Assembly: GCA_041392205.1 (NCBI GenBank)
Contig: JAWKMO010000004.1
Location: 1-64,000 of the forward strand
Length of the DNA: 64,000 bases
DNA from: Halomarinibacterium sp041392205
GTDB taxonomy: Bacteria > Bacteroidota > Bacteroidia > Flavobacteriales > Flavobacteriaceae
Reading direction: 5' to 3'
The translations under genes and the position numbers were made by a program. Below the pieces are notes generated by a model that was not told where the DNA came from, made no database searches, and saw only the letters and a list, made by a program, of their open reading frames with translations. Shown here piece by piece: positions 42,224-50,976 of the stretch; within the stretch, counting starts at the first letter, position 1, and the number at the start of each line of letters is the position of its first letter.

Positions 42224-42253
42224 TTGAAGTTCCCTTTTTTTTGAATATTTTTA
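42224..42253 (+). promoter_or_regulatory. Promoter of the 1478-residue surface protein gene
   Basis: TTG (42224-42226), a 19-bp spacer and TATTTTTA (42246-42253) fit the consensus at all but the last base. The leader is about 25 nt. Confidence 0.6.
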
Positions 42254-42284
42254 AGGCTTATTAACTAATCTATTAAGATATCTT

Positions 42285-45200
42285 ATGAAAAAATTTACTT
42301 TATTAATTGCAATGCTTTTATGCTTTATGGCTTTTGGCCAGAAAGGGCAAGTGGATGCAAAAAGCATAATTGCTCCCACTAAGGTGATTGAAACACCTTC
42401 AAAAAAACAAGTTGCAACCCAAACTGCGTTACCTTATAAAAGCGTAACTAGTACCCCTCAAACTTTTATAGATGGGTTGGCTTCTAGAAATGCTTCCAAA
42501 AAAGCAAAAAAAATTGTTTCCTCTCAACCTAGCGTTGCAGTAAACAAATTAGAGAATCAGTCTCCAAAAATGCAAGCAGTAGTGAACAAGTTTTTACAAC
42601 TAGGTTCGCAAACTGGAAATTTATCCGATTATTTTTCAACGGAAGAGATACAATTACTGAGAGCATTTTACGGACCAAGAAAAATTATTACTGGCGTTCA
42701 AGCAGGTCCTGCTAACACGCTTTTTACAAGCTCTGGTAAAACAGGAACTGAAGTAATAAATAATTTTGCAGGGACTAGCTCTACTACAACAGGACAAAAC
42801 AGAATGCCTGTTGTAATTACCCATAGTGTAACTCAAAACATTACACCTGGTAGCGTTACTTGTAATGCTGGGGGTCTTCCCACTAACAATTCATTTTTTA
42901 GAGCTTTTGATCTAGCAAATGATTTTGGTATTGCAGGAGATTTTGAAGTAACTGATGTAGAATTTGCAATTGAAGCAATTAATGGTCCTATAAACATTAC
43001 TTTAAATGTTTATTCTACAACAAACACCTTTCCTACAGGATGGCCAGCGGGTTATACACTCCAAGGAACGGCAACCGCTTCAGTAGATGCTGCCGATGCT
43101 TTAACAGTAGTTTCAGCACCTCTTGTTGCAACCATACCTGCAGGAGAAGTAATGATTTATGAAATGTTTATTCCAGACCAACAAACTTCTGGCTTTGTTT
43201 CGTTTTTCCCAGGCTCAAACGCCGATGGACAAACAGATCCTTCCTATATTATGGCAGCAGATTGTGGTCTTGCAACGCCAGGTGACTTAGCAGGTATCGG
43301 TTTCCCTAACCAACACATGGTAATGAATGTAGTGGGTGATGAAGCTGGCGGTGGCGGCGGTGGCGGCCCAGTAACAGCGTATGGATATGAAAGTCAAACC
43401 ATATCCTTTGGATCTTATGAGAGTGCTAACCCTGGAGTGTATACCCAGATAGCGACCTCTCCAAATGATCCAGGAACAAATTTTGAAGGCGCTGGTGCTA
43501 TCGATCCTAACGGAGATGGTACTACTGCCTATGCCTTATCTGGCACTAGCAATACCCTTTACAGTATCGATATAGCAACTGGAGTATATACTTCTTTAGG
43601 AACCGTTACGGCTCCTGGAGGAGGAGGTTGGGTAGGCGCCGAGTTTGACCCGACCACAGGGACTTTATATGGTTTATCTGGGGTATTTACTTCAAATGTT
43701 ACCTTAAGTACGATAGATATAGGAACTCTTACGGTAACTCCTATTGGAACCGATAGCGGAAGTGCTTGTGCAGTTACCTTTGCAATCGATTCAGCAGGGG
43801 TGGGTTATTTAACCGATGTTTGTGACGATAGTTTATGGGCAGTAGATTTAGCTACAGGAGCTCATACTTTGGTAGGTCCTACGGGTATCGATTTGAATTT
43901 TGGACAAGGAATGTGTTATGATGTAAATACCGACCAATTATATACCGCAGCATTTAATAATCTATTGTTTACCAGTGAGTGGAGAACGGTAAATACAACA
44001 ACAGGAGCTACTACTTTGGTAGGCGCTATCAATGTTCCTAACTTAACCCAAATGGGTTGGGTAGGTATGCCAGACGCTGGTGGCGGCGGTGGCGGCGGTG
44101 GTTGCGCAACCGGAGTCTATACAGATCGCCCTTCTTTTGATGCTGAAGCAGCGACTGCTAATTTTGAAGATTTAGCTGGTGGTCCAGGGGCCATTAGTGG
44201 TTGTGATGCTCCTTTTAGTGCTGCTGGTAATAGCTGTTATGCTGCTGGTGAAATTATTGATGGTATCGAAATTTTATCTTCAGATATGTCTCAAGTAGAC
44301 CCTGTAGCTTATTTTCCAGCAGGTTCAGGATTTAATGTGGACGATGCCGTAGGGAGTAATTATTTTGTAGATTATACCATAATAAACTTCCCAAATAATG
44401 ATGTTAATGCCTTTGGTCTTGACATTTATGGAGTTTTTGGTGGAGGTTCTTTTGAAGTTAGAATCTTTGGTACAGGAGGATTAATTACAACCGAAACGGT
44501 TAGTGTAGCAGGTTCTACCCCTACTTTCTTTGGATATATTGCTGATGAAACTATTGTTAGTGTTGAAATTGAAGATCCTACTCTTGCTAATGCAGAATTC
44601 GTTGCTCAAATTGCTTTTGGCGAGTGTACTGGTGGCGGTGGCGGTGGAAATGATTGTAATCAAGAACATCCCCTTTCTGCAAATGTAGGAGGAGGTGTTG
44701 GTTCTTCTGTAAATTCAGATTTTAAATCAGCTTCAGATATTACCGTAGCACCCGGTGAGCAATTTACTATAGATACCATTGATGCAGTTTTCCTTACTAT
44801 TGCCCCTAACGATCCTCCAACAACTGCAAATATTGTTTATTATACCGATAATGGAGGCTTTCCAGGTAGTGTAATTGGTAGTGAAACAGTAGTTCCAACT
44901 ATTGTAAGTTCGGCTCCTTGGGCTAATCCAGTTGCAGATCAATATATTACAACAATGTCTGTTACACCATTTACTTTTGCAGGTGACCCAGTTAACCCTA
45001 CAAGTTATTGGATAGAAATTAGTATGGGAACAGCAACAAGTCAACCTACTGTTTTCTGGGAGTATAATAGAGATGGAGTAGAAGGATTCCCGCTTGCTCA
45101 ATTTGATGGTACCGCAGGAACTTGGTCTTACCCAGATTTAGATGGTGATGGTAATCCAGATCTTGACGCAGAAGTTATTTATAATTATGCAGGTACTTGC

Positions 45201-46721
45201 GATCCATTAGTAATAGTTACTTACGATGATTGTGAGGGAGCGTTATCTATTAGTTGTGGAGACACTGTAATGGGAGATACTCTTTCTGCTACAGTAGATT
45301 CTGTAGACGATTGTACCGCAGGGACAACCGATGCTCCTGGTGTTTGGTATAAGTGGGAAGATACTTCAGGATTAGCTGCCGATGTACTTCTTTCAACTTG
45401 TAGTGCTAATACAGATTATGATACTCAAATTTCAGTATTTACAGGACCCGATTGTAACAATTTAACTTGTGTTGCTGGGAATGATGATTCCCCTAACTGT
45501 ACTAATTTCCAATCTGAAGTAGAATTTGAAAGCGATGGTAATTCTACCTACTATATTTTAGTGTATGGATTTGGAAGTGCTACAGGTAATTTTGAATTAA
45601 GTATGACTTGTACCCTTATCCCACCGCCGAATGATGACATTGTAAACGCAATCGACTTAGATGAAGTTGGATGCCCATTTACAGATGTGGCTGTAGCTAT
45701 GCCAGCTGCTACTTTAGAGGGAGGTACTCCAACAGATTGTGACATCACAGGAGCTGCTGGTGTATGGTATAAGTTTACTCCAGAAGGAGATGGATTTATT
45801 ACTGGAACTATTGCTACCCCAGGGCCAGGAGTTGGATCAACTAACCTAAGTGTCAATAATGGGCCTTTAGCAGGAGATTATAACCCAGTAGCGGCTCTTT
45901 TTGGCGGACCAATACCAATAAACCCATTAACTGAAGATGCTGTTGTTGTTATTGATGATGATACTACAGGAGATGCTAACGATGCTTGTGATCCTATTCT
46001 TAATGGAGCTGATTTGAACGGTAAAATTGCTGTTTTAAGACGTGGTTCTTGTGAATTTGGATTTAAGGCTCTGGCTGCACAGAATGAAGGAGCCGTTGCA
46101 GTTGTTGTGGTAAACAACCAACCTGGTGATCCTATCGAAATGGGAGGTGGTGCCGTTGGAGATCAAGTTACAATCCCTGTAGTTATGATTTCTGATGTTG
46201 AAGGAGAGCCAATTATTGCAGAACTATTAGCATCAAATACAGTTAATATGACCTTGTCTGCAACTTTTGCTGATGTTAGTTCCGTTACGTTCTATACCGC
46301 ACCTGATGAGACTTCTAGTGAAAACGAATTAGTATTGGTGGATTATTTCCAAAACCAATGTGTACCTGGTGTAACGGCTACTATCCCAACAGTTGCTGGT
46401 CAGGCATACTATTGTTTTGTGGTGAACACAGGTGCTATAAGTGATATCATTTTTGATAACTGTGATTCGTTGGGTGTTGATAGTAATGAGATTGAAGGAT
46501 TTGCCTTCTATCCAAACCCTGCAAGTGATAAATTAAACCTTACTTCACTTGATACTATAGAGAAAGTAGCCTTGTATAATATTTTAGGTCAACAAGTAAT
46601 TGCCCTTGATGTAAATGCTACTACTACACAAGTAGATATTTCTAATCTATCTGTTGGAGCTTACATAATGAAGGTAACATCCAATGGACAAACAGGAACC
46701 TATAAGGTAGTCAAAAAGTAA
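42285..46721 (+). CDS. Giant secreted T9SS protein with DUF4394-like, PPC-like and PA domains
   Basis: A 1478-residue secreted protein. Signal peptide (1-19); a Ser/Lys-rich region; a beta-domain (about 170-350); a propeller-like region resembling DUF4394 (about 363-598, ALSGTSNTLYSIDIATGVY); two further beta-domains (about 607-781 and 789-975); a PPC-like beta-sandwich (about 979-1110); a second PPC-like unit (about 1113-1391) with a protease-associated (PA) domain inside it (about 1220-1325, LNGKIAVLRRGSCEFGFKA); and a type A T9SS sorting tail (about 1402-1478). Three polyglycine linkers (about 355, 600, 785) separate modules. No protease catalytic motif is seen. It is probably displayed on the cell surface. 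Single gene with a strong terminator. Confidence 0.87.
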   Translation: MKKFTLLIAMLLCFMAFGQKGQVDAKSIIAPTKVIETPSKKQVATQTALPYKSVTSTPQTFIDGLASRNASKKAKKIVSSQPSVAVNKLENQSPKMQAVVNKFLQLGSQTGNLSDYFSTEEIQLLRAFYGPRKIITGVQAGPANTLFTSSGKTGTEVINNFAGTSSTTTGQNRMPVVITHSVTQNITPGSVTCNAGGLPTNNSFFRAFDLANDFGIAGDFEVTDVEFAIEAINGPINITLNVYSTTNTFPTGWPAGYTLQGTATASVDAADALTVVSAPLVATIPAGEVMIYEMFIPDQQTSGFVSFFPGSNADGQTDPSYIMAADCGLATPGDLAGIGFPNQHMVMNVVGDEAGGGGGGGPVTAYGYESQTISFGSYESANPGVYTQIATSPNDPGTNFEGAGAIDPNGDGTTAYALSGTSNTLYSIDIATGVYTSLGTVTAPGGGGWVGAEFDPTTGTLYGLSGVFTSNVTLSTIDIGTLTVTPIGTDSGSACAVTFAIDSAGVGYLTDVCDDSLWAVDLATGAHTLVGPTGIDLNFGQGMCYDVNTDQLYTAAFNNLLFTSEWRTVNTTTGATTLVGAINVPNLTQMGWVGMPDAGGGGGGGGCATGVYTDRPSFDAEAATANFEDLAGGPGAISGCDAPFSAAGNSCYAAGEIIDGIEILSSDMSQVDPVAYFPAGSGFNVDDAVGSNYFVDYTIINFPNNDVNAFGLDIYGVFGGGSFEVRIFGTGGLITTETVSVAGSTPTFFGYIADETIVSVEIEDPTLANAEFVAQIAFGECTGGGGGGNDCNQEHPLSANVGGGVGSSVNSDFKSASDITVAPGEQFTIDTIDAVFLTIAPNDPPTTANIVYYTDNGGFPGSVIGSETVVPTIVSSAPWANPVADQYITTMSVTPFTFAGDPVNPTSYWIEISMGTATSQPTVFWEYNRDGVEGFPLAQFDGTAGTWSYPDLDGDGNPDLDAEVIYNYAGTCDPLVIVTYDDCEGALSISCGDTVMGDTLSATVDSVDDCTAGTTDAPGVWYKWEDTSGLAADVLLSTCSANTDYDTQISVFTGPDCNNLTCVAGNDDSPNCTNFQSEVEFESDGNSTYYILVYGFGSATGNFELSMTCTLIPPPNDDIVNAIDLDEVGCPFTDVAVAMPAATLEGGTPTDCDITGAAGVWYKFTPEGDGFITGTIATPGPGVGSTNLSVNNGPLAGDYNPVAALFGGPIPINPLTEDAVVVIDDDTTGDANDACDPILNGADLNGKIAVLRRGSCEFGFKALAAQNEGAVAVVVVNNQPGDPIEMGGGAVGDQVTIPVVMISDVEGEPIIAELLASNTVNMTLSATFADVSSVTFYTAPDETSSENELVLVDYFQNQCVPGVTATIPTVAGQAYYCFVVNTGAISDIIFDNCDSLGVDSNEIEGFAFYPNPASDKLNLTSLDTIEKVALYNILGQQVIALDVNATTTQVDISNLSVGAYIMKVTSNGQTGTYKVVKK

Positions 46722-46741
46722 TTTTTTCTAATTTATAATTT

Positions 46742-46769
46742 AAAGCCACTCCTTCGTAGGAGTGGCTTT
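46742..46769 (+). terminator. Intrinsic terminator of the 1478-residue protein gene
   Basis: A perfect 12-bp stem (46742-46753 with 46758-46769) has a TCGT loop and is followed by a T-run. It lies 20 nt after the stop codon and immediately before the next promoter. Confidence 0.93.
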
Positions 46770-46779
46770 TTTTATTCTG

Positions 46780-46787
46780 TATTTTTG
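46780..46787 (+). promoter_or_regulatory. Glycosyltransferase -7 box abutting the ATG
   Basis: TATTTTTG is a perfect -7 element ending 4 nt before the ATG at 46792. It starts 10 nt after the preceding terminator stem and excludes the longer start at 46762. Confidence 0.65.
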
Positions 46788-46791
46788 TGAT

Positions 46792-47793
46792 ATGCAATTG
46801 TACTATTCATTTATTATACCTGTTTATAATCGCCCTGAAGAAGTTAGAGAACTATTGGAGAGTTTTACTACACTGGAAAATAATCATCAGTTTGAAATTG
46901 TAATTGTAGAGGACGGTTCTTCTCTATCCTCAAAAGAGGTTGTTGATGATTTTACAAGTGTCCTTAACATTTCCTATTATTATAAACCAAATACTGGCCC
47001 TGGCGATTCTAGAAATTATGGAATGCAACGTGCTAAAGGGAATTATTATATTATATTAGATTCAGATTGTTTATTGCCACCTCATTATTTTTCAGTGGTT
47101 TCAAATTATCTTAATTCAAATTTTACAGATTGTTTTGGTGGAGCAGATACCGCGCACCCTAGCTTTACACCACTTCAAAAGGCTATAAATTATAGTATGA
47201 CTTCCTTTTTAACCACTGGGGGCATTAGAGGGAAATCTAAAAGTATTCAAAAGTTTGAACCTCGAAGTTTTAATATGGGATTGTCCAAAAAAGCGTTTGA
47301 AACAACCCAAGGGTTTTCCAAAATTCATCCTGGGGAAGATCCAGACTTATCGCAGCGAATTCTTAAAGCGGGTTTTACAACGCATTTTATTCCAAATGCT
47401 TATGTGTTTCATAAACGTAGAATTTCTTGGAAAAAATTTTATAGTCAAGTAAAAAAATTTGGACTCGTAAGACCAATTCTTAATAAATGGCATCCCAATT
47501 CTGAAAAAATTACCTTTTGGTTTCCTACCATTTTTGTTTTTTTTGTTTTTCTATCGATTCTATTTTCTTTTATAATACATCCCATTTATATGCTACCGCT
47601 TAGTGCGTATTTGGTGCTTATAATTGTAGATAGTACATTAAAAAATAATAGTTTGCTTGTGGGACTCTTATCGCTTATAGCCGTTTTTGTTCAGTTTTTT
47701 GGCTACGGAATTTCCTTCTTAAAAGCTACCGTTTTCATAAAAATTTTGAATAAAAACCCAAAGCAACAATTTCCACAGTTATTTTTTGACTAA
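46792..47793 (+). CDS. Family 2 glycosyltransferase, membrane-anchored
   Basis: A 333-residue GT-A fold glycosyltransferase. N-terminal motifs are YSFIIPVYNRPEEVRELL, IVIVEDGSS near 38, the nucleotide-sugar region GPGDSRNYGMQRAKGNYYIILDSDCLLPP near 64-92 (DSD is the metal-binding motif), and GEDPDLSQRI near 180. The C-terminal 90 residues have two to three hydrophobic helices, so the enzyme sits at the inner membrane. Donor and acceptor are unknown; no polysaccharide cluster adjoins. The YbbR gene follows 9 nt later. Confidence 0.92.
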   Translation: MQLYYSFIIPVYNRPEEVRELLESFTTLENNHQFEIVIVEDGSSLSSKEVVDDFTSVLNISYYYKPNTGPGDSRNYGMQRAKGNYYIILDSDCLLPPHYFSVVSNYLNSNFTDCFGGADTAHPSFTPLQKAINYSMTSFLTTGGIRGKSKSIQKFEPRSFNMGLSKKAFETTQGFSKIHPGEDPDLSQRILKAGFTTHFIPNAYVFHKRRISWKKFYSQVKKFGLVRPILNKWHPNSEKITFWFPTIFVFFVFLSILFSFIIHPIYMLPLSAYLVLIIVDSTLKNNSLLVGLLSLIAVFVQFFGYGISFLKATVFIKILNKNPKQQFPQLFFD

Positions 47794-47802
47794 TTTTATT
47801 CA

Positions 47803-48747
47803 ATGGTTTCAGAAAAGACAAAACAGAAAAATCCGAAGATTAAGTCCTTTTTCTTTTTTCTTTTATTGGCAATTCTCTTTTGGTTTTTAACTAAGTTTTC
47901 AAAAGATACCCAAACTACCTTAACCACTGGGATAGAATACATTAATACGCCACCAGAAATTGTTGTAACAAATGCCAATAGTAAAGAATTAAGCTTTGAA
48001 GTTTTTGGTAACGGGTTTCAACTACTTTCACATAAAGTAAAAAAAGCGACCTTACAAATCGATGTTTTAGCCTACTACACAAAAGGAGATACTGTAATAA
48101 AAATACCGCTTCCCGAACTTCAAAAAATTATTTCAAGACAATTAAACCTTACCAATAGTAATATAATTTCAGAAAACGAGCTTACGGTATTTTTAGATAT
48201 AAATGCCACCAAAAAAGTTCCTGTACGATTAGCATCTAAAATTTCCTATAAAGAAGGCTATTTTAAACAAGGTAAAATTAATATTTCTCCAGATTCTATA
48301 GTAGTTTCTGGGCCATCGGCAGAGTTAGATACTCTTACCGCCATAACCACTCAATTTTTTAAAAAAAGCGAAGTGTCTAATAGTTTTATGGAAAAGGTTC
48401 CCTTAGTTCCATTTGAAAATAAAAAAATAAAATTTAGTCCCAATGCAGTTGAAGTTTCACTACAAGTTCAGGAATTTTCACAAAAGAAACTTTTTATCCC
48501 AATAGAAATCGTTAACGTACCCAAAAATGTGACCCTTAAATTGTTTCCCGAAGTAATTGAAATTGGTTTTGATGTTGCCGTGAGTGATTTTGGAAAAATT
48601 GGTCCAAACGACTTTAAGGTTATTTGTGATTTTTCAGAAAAAATCGAAGGCGAAAGTTTTTTAATACCAAAAATAATTCAAGCACCAAAAGGAATTCAAC
48701 ATATAGATTTACAAACAAAAAAAGTAGCCTTTTTAATATTTAAATAA
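47803..48747 (+). CDS. YbbR-like domain protein
   Basis: A 314-residue protein with one N-terminal membrane helix (FFFFLLLAILFWFLTKF, about 15-32) and an extracytoplasmic beta-rich part with YbbR-type repeats (for example KKVPVRLASKISYKEGYFKQGKINISPDSIVVSGP near 131-165). In Firmicutes, YbbR/CdaR proteins regulate the diadenylate cyclase CdaA; here no cyclase gene adjoins, so that link is not supported locally. It is followed 3 nt later by coaE. Confidence 0.85.
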   Translation: MVSEKTKQKNPKIKSFFFFLLLAILFWFLTKFSKDTQTTLTTGIEYINTPPEIVVTNANSKELSFEVFGNGFQLLSHKVKKATLQIDVLAYYTKGDTVIKIPLPELQKIISRQLNLTNSNIISENELTVFLDINATKKVPVRLASKISYKEGYFKQGKINISPDSIVVSGPSAELDTLTAITTQFFKKSEVSNSFMEKVPLVPFENKKIKFSPNAVEVSLQVQEFSQKKLFIPIEIVNVPKNVTLKLFPEVIEIGFDVAVSDFGKIGPNDFKVICDFSEKIEGESFLIPKIIQAPKGIQHIDLQTKKVAFLIFK

Positions 48748-48750
48748 GTT

Positions 48751-49338
48751 TTGAAAATAGTTGGGCTTACAGGAGGTATTGGAAGCGGAAAAACTACCGT
48801 AGCTGGGTTTTTTCAAGAGTTGGGTATACCCGTATATATTGCCGATATTGAAGCAAAGAAACTCACCAACACTTCCAAAATTATTAAAAGAAAATTAAAC
48901 ACTCTTTTTGGAGAAAATGTTTACACTAAAGAGGGTTTAAATAGAAACCTAGTTGCGAATAAAATTTTTAATAACAAAGAACTGTTGGATCAAGTAAATG
49001 CAATTATTCACCCCAAAGTAAATAGGCACTTTCTACGCTGGAAAAAAAAACAAAAAGGGCATTATTGTATAAAAGAAGCAGCGATACTTTTTGAAAATGG
49101 GGGATATAAAGAATGTGATATACTAATTTTAGTTACCGCTCCGTTAGAAATTAGATTGCAAAGAGTTCAAGATAGAGATAAAAGCACCCCAAAAGAGGTT
49201 ATGGCTAGAATTAATAATCAATGGCCAGATGAAAAAAAAATACCCCTTGCCGATTTTATTATTACAAATCTTGAATTGAATGCGACAAAGCAACAGGTAA
49301 AAAAAATTCATACTGCTATTTTAAAGCGTTCTCCCTAA
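48751..49338 (+). CDS. coaE: Dephospho-CoA kinase
   Basis: Phosphorylates dephospho-CoA in the last step of CoA synthesis. The 195-residue chain has the P-loop GLTGGIGSGKTTVA at the N-terminus, the ADIEAKKLTN region near 31, and the lid QRVQDRDKSTPKEVMARINNQ near 140-160. The start is TTG (48751), chosen because the P-loop lies at the usual distance and no ATG is available. It lies 3 nt after the YbbR gene. Confidence 0.95.
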   Translation: MKIVGLTGGIGSGKTTVAGFFQELGIPVYIADIEAKKLTNTSKIIKRKLNTLFGENVYTKEGLNRNLVANKIFNNKELLDQVNAIIHPKVNRHFLRWKKKQKGHYCIKEAAILFENGGYKECDILILVTAPLEIRLQRVQDRDKSTPKEVMARINNQWPDEKKIPLADFIITNLELNATKQQVKKIHTAILKRSP

Positions 49339-49353
49339 AATTTACTTTACTTC

Positions 49354-49393
49354 TGTTAACATTTGGTTAAATGGAAAGATACCTAAATGTTAA
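49354..49393 (+). promoter_or_regulatory. TGTTAA boxes upstream of the two-component operon
   Basis: TGTTAA (49354-49359) and GGTTAA (49365-49370) are direct repeats 11 bp apart, the helical phasing of OmpR-family sites. A third TGTTAA (49388-49393) lies 23 bp further on. The outer sequences also form a perfect 9-bp inverted repeat, TTAACATTT (49356-49364) with AAATGTTAA (49385-49393). This is a candidate autoregulatory site for the regulator encoded at 50977. Confidence 0.45.
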
Positions 49394-49410
49394 AATCTTA
49401 ATTTTGAGAG

Positions 49411-50973
49411 ATGAACAAAAAGCTTTTTACGCTTCTTATTGGTTCCATGTCCTTATCCTTATTAGGAATAATTTTTGTTCAAGGGTATTGGATTAGTAAT
49501 GCCTATAATGCCAAGGACGAACAATTTACTCTTAGTGTTAGGCAAATTCTTATAGAAGTTGCAAAAAAAGTACAGCTTGAAGAAACAGAAAATTATTACA
49601 AATTATATAGTGGTCTTGTAGATAGTCTTGATACCCCAGAAAATATAAGTATTAGTGAACTTATTTATAGAATAGCCAATGAAAATAAAAATGAAACGGT
49701 TATTTTTTCAGATGGTATAATTGAAGAAGATTATAAATTATCATCCTTTTTTTTAGACACAGAGTTTGATAGTATTCAATTTAAAAAAATAACAAACAAA
49801 AAAAAGACCACTAAAATAATTGGAAACCCAGATGGGAGTGATTTTATTGAAGAAACAAAATTGGATTTTAATAGGATGCGAGATTTTGAAAAACAACAAT
49901 TTCAAGAAGCCGTAAGTAATATAACATCCAAAACCCCCATTCACAAGAGAGTTACTTCAGAAGAACTTGAAAAATATATAGCAGAGGAAGCAAGAGAGCG
50001 AGGGGTAAAATCTGATTTTGAATTTGCAGTTTATAGCAATGAATTGGCTACAAAAATTCGCTCCAAAGGCTTTCAGTTAGATCCAGAGAGTACCTATGGG
50101 GTTCCTTTGTTTGTGAACGATACTTTTCATACAAGTTACCAATTGTATGTTAACTTTTTTGATAAGGGTAAAGAAGTGTTAAATACAATTTTAGGGATGG
50201 CATTATTATCGCTAGCTTTTACAGGGGTTATTATTTTAGCGTATTCCAACGCCCTAAAACAACTGTTTAAACAAAGACAGATTTCCCAAATAAAGACAGA
50301 CTTTATTAACAACATGACTCATGAATTTAAAACTCCTATTGCTACAATCAATTTAGCTCTTGATGCGCTAAAGAATCCAAAAGTTGCGGATAATAAAGAA
50401 TTTATTGAGCGTTATTTAAAAATGATTAGAGAGGAGAATCGACGAATGCATTCGCAAGTGGAAAATGTGTTACGAATATCAAAACTTGAAAAAAACGAGT
50501 TAGATCTCCCAAAATCCCGCATTAAACTACACGAGATTGTGGAAGATGCCATATCGCATGTTAGTCTCATTATCGAAGATAGGGGAGGGTATGTGAAAAC
50601 TCATTTTGAGGCTATGAAATCTTCAGTGCTAGGAAACGACTTACACTTAACCAATGTAGTGGTAAACATTCTAGATAATGCAATAAAATATTCTGAAGCC
50701 GAGCCAAAAATTAATATTTATACCGAAAATGTAAAAAATAGCATTCTATTAAAAATACAAGACCAAGGAATAGGAATGACAAAAAATGTTCAAAAAAAAA
50801 TATTCGAAAAATTCTATCGCGAACATACAGGTGATATTCACAATGTAAAAGGGCATGGGCTGGGACTGTCCTATGTTAAAAGGATTTTAGAAGACCACAA
50901 TGCTGAAATTTACGTAGATAGTGAAAAAGGAAAAGGAAGTACCTTCACAATTAAAATGCACTTAATATCTTAA
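49411..50973 (+). CDS. Sensor histidine kinase
   Basis: A membrane sensor of 520 residues. One helix at about 8-27 and another at about 255-277 flank a roughly 225-residue extracytoplasmic sensor domain without a recognised fold. The HisKA domain holds the phosphorylated His304 (NNMTHEFKTPIATIN). The ATPase domain has the N box NVVVNILDNAIKYS, G1 DQGIGMT and G2 GHGLGLSYVKRIL. The response-regulator gene follows 3 nt later. The signal is unknown. TGTTAA boxes upstream suggest feedback control. Confidence 0.95.
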   Translation: MNKKLFTLLIGSMSLSLLGIIFVQGYWISNAYNAKDEQFTLSVRQILIEVAKKVQLEETENYYKLYSGLVDSLDTPENISISELIYRIANENKNETVIFSDGIIEEDYKLSSFFLDTEFDSIQFKKITNKKKTTKIIGNPDGSDFIEETKLDFNRMRDFEKQQFQEAVSNITSKTPIHKRVTSEELEKYIAEEARERGVKSDFEFAVYSNELATKIRSKGFQLDPESTYGVPLFVNDTFHTSYQLYVNFFDKGKEVLNTILGMALLSLAFTGVIILAYSNALKQLFKQRQISQIKTDFINNMTHEFKTPIATINLALDALKNPKVADNKEFIERYLKMIREENRRMHSQVENVLRISKLEKNELDLPKSRIKLHEIVEDAISHVSLIIEDRGGYVKTHFEAMKSSVLGNDLHLTNVVVNILDNAIKYSEAEPKINIYTENVKNSILLKIQDQGIGMTKNVQKKIFEKFYREHTGDIHNVKGHGLGLSYVKRILEDHNAEIYVDSEKGKGSTFTIKMHLIS

Positions 50974-50976
50974 AAT

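Noticed and set aside
43351..44648. Three GGTGGC-rich tracts as possible slippage repeats or a CRISPR-like array
   Set aside because: They encode polyglycine linkers in one reading frame of the giant surface protein, with irregular spacing of about 730 and 550 bp.
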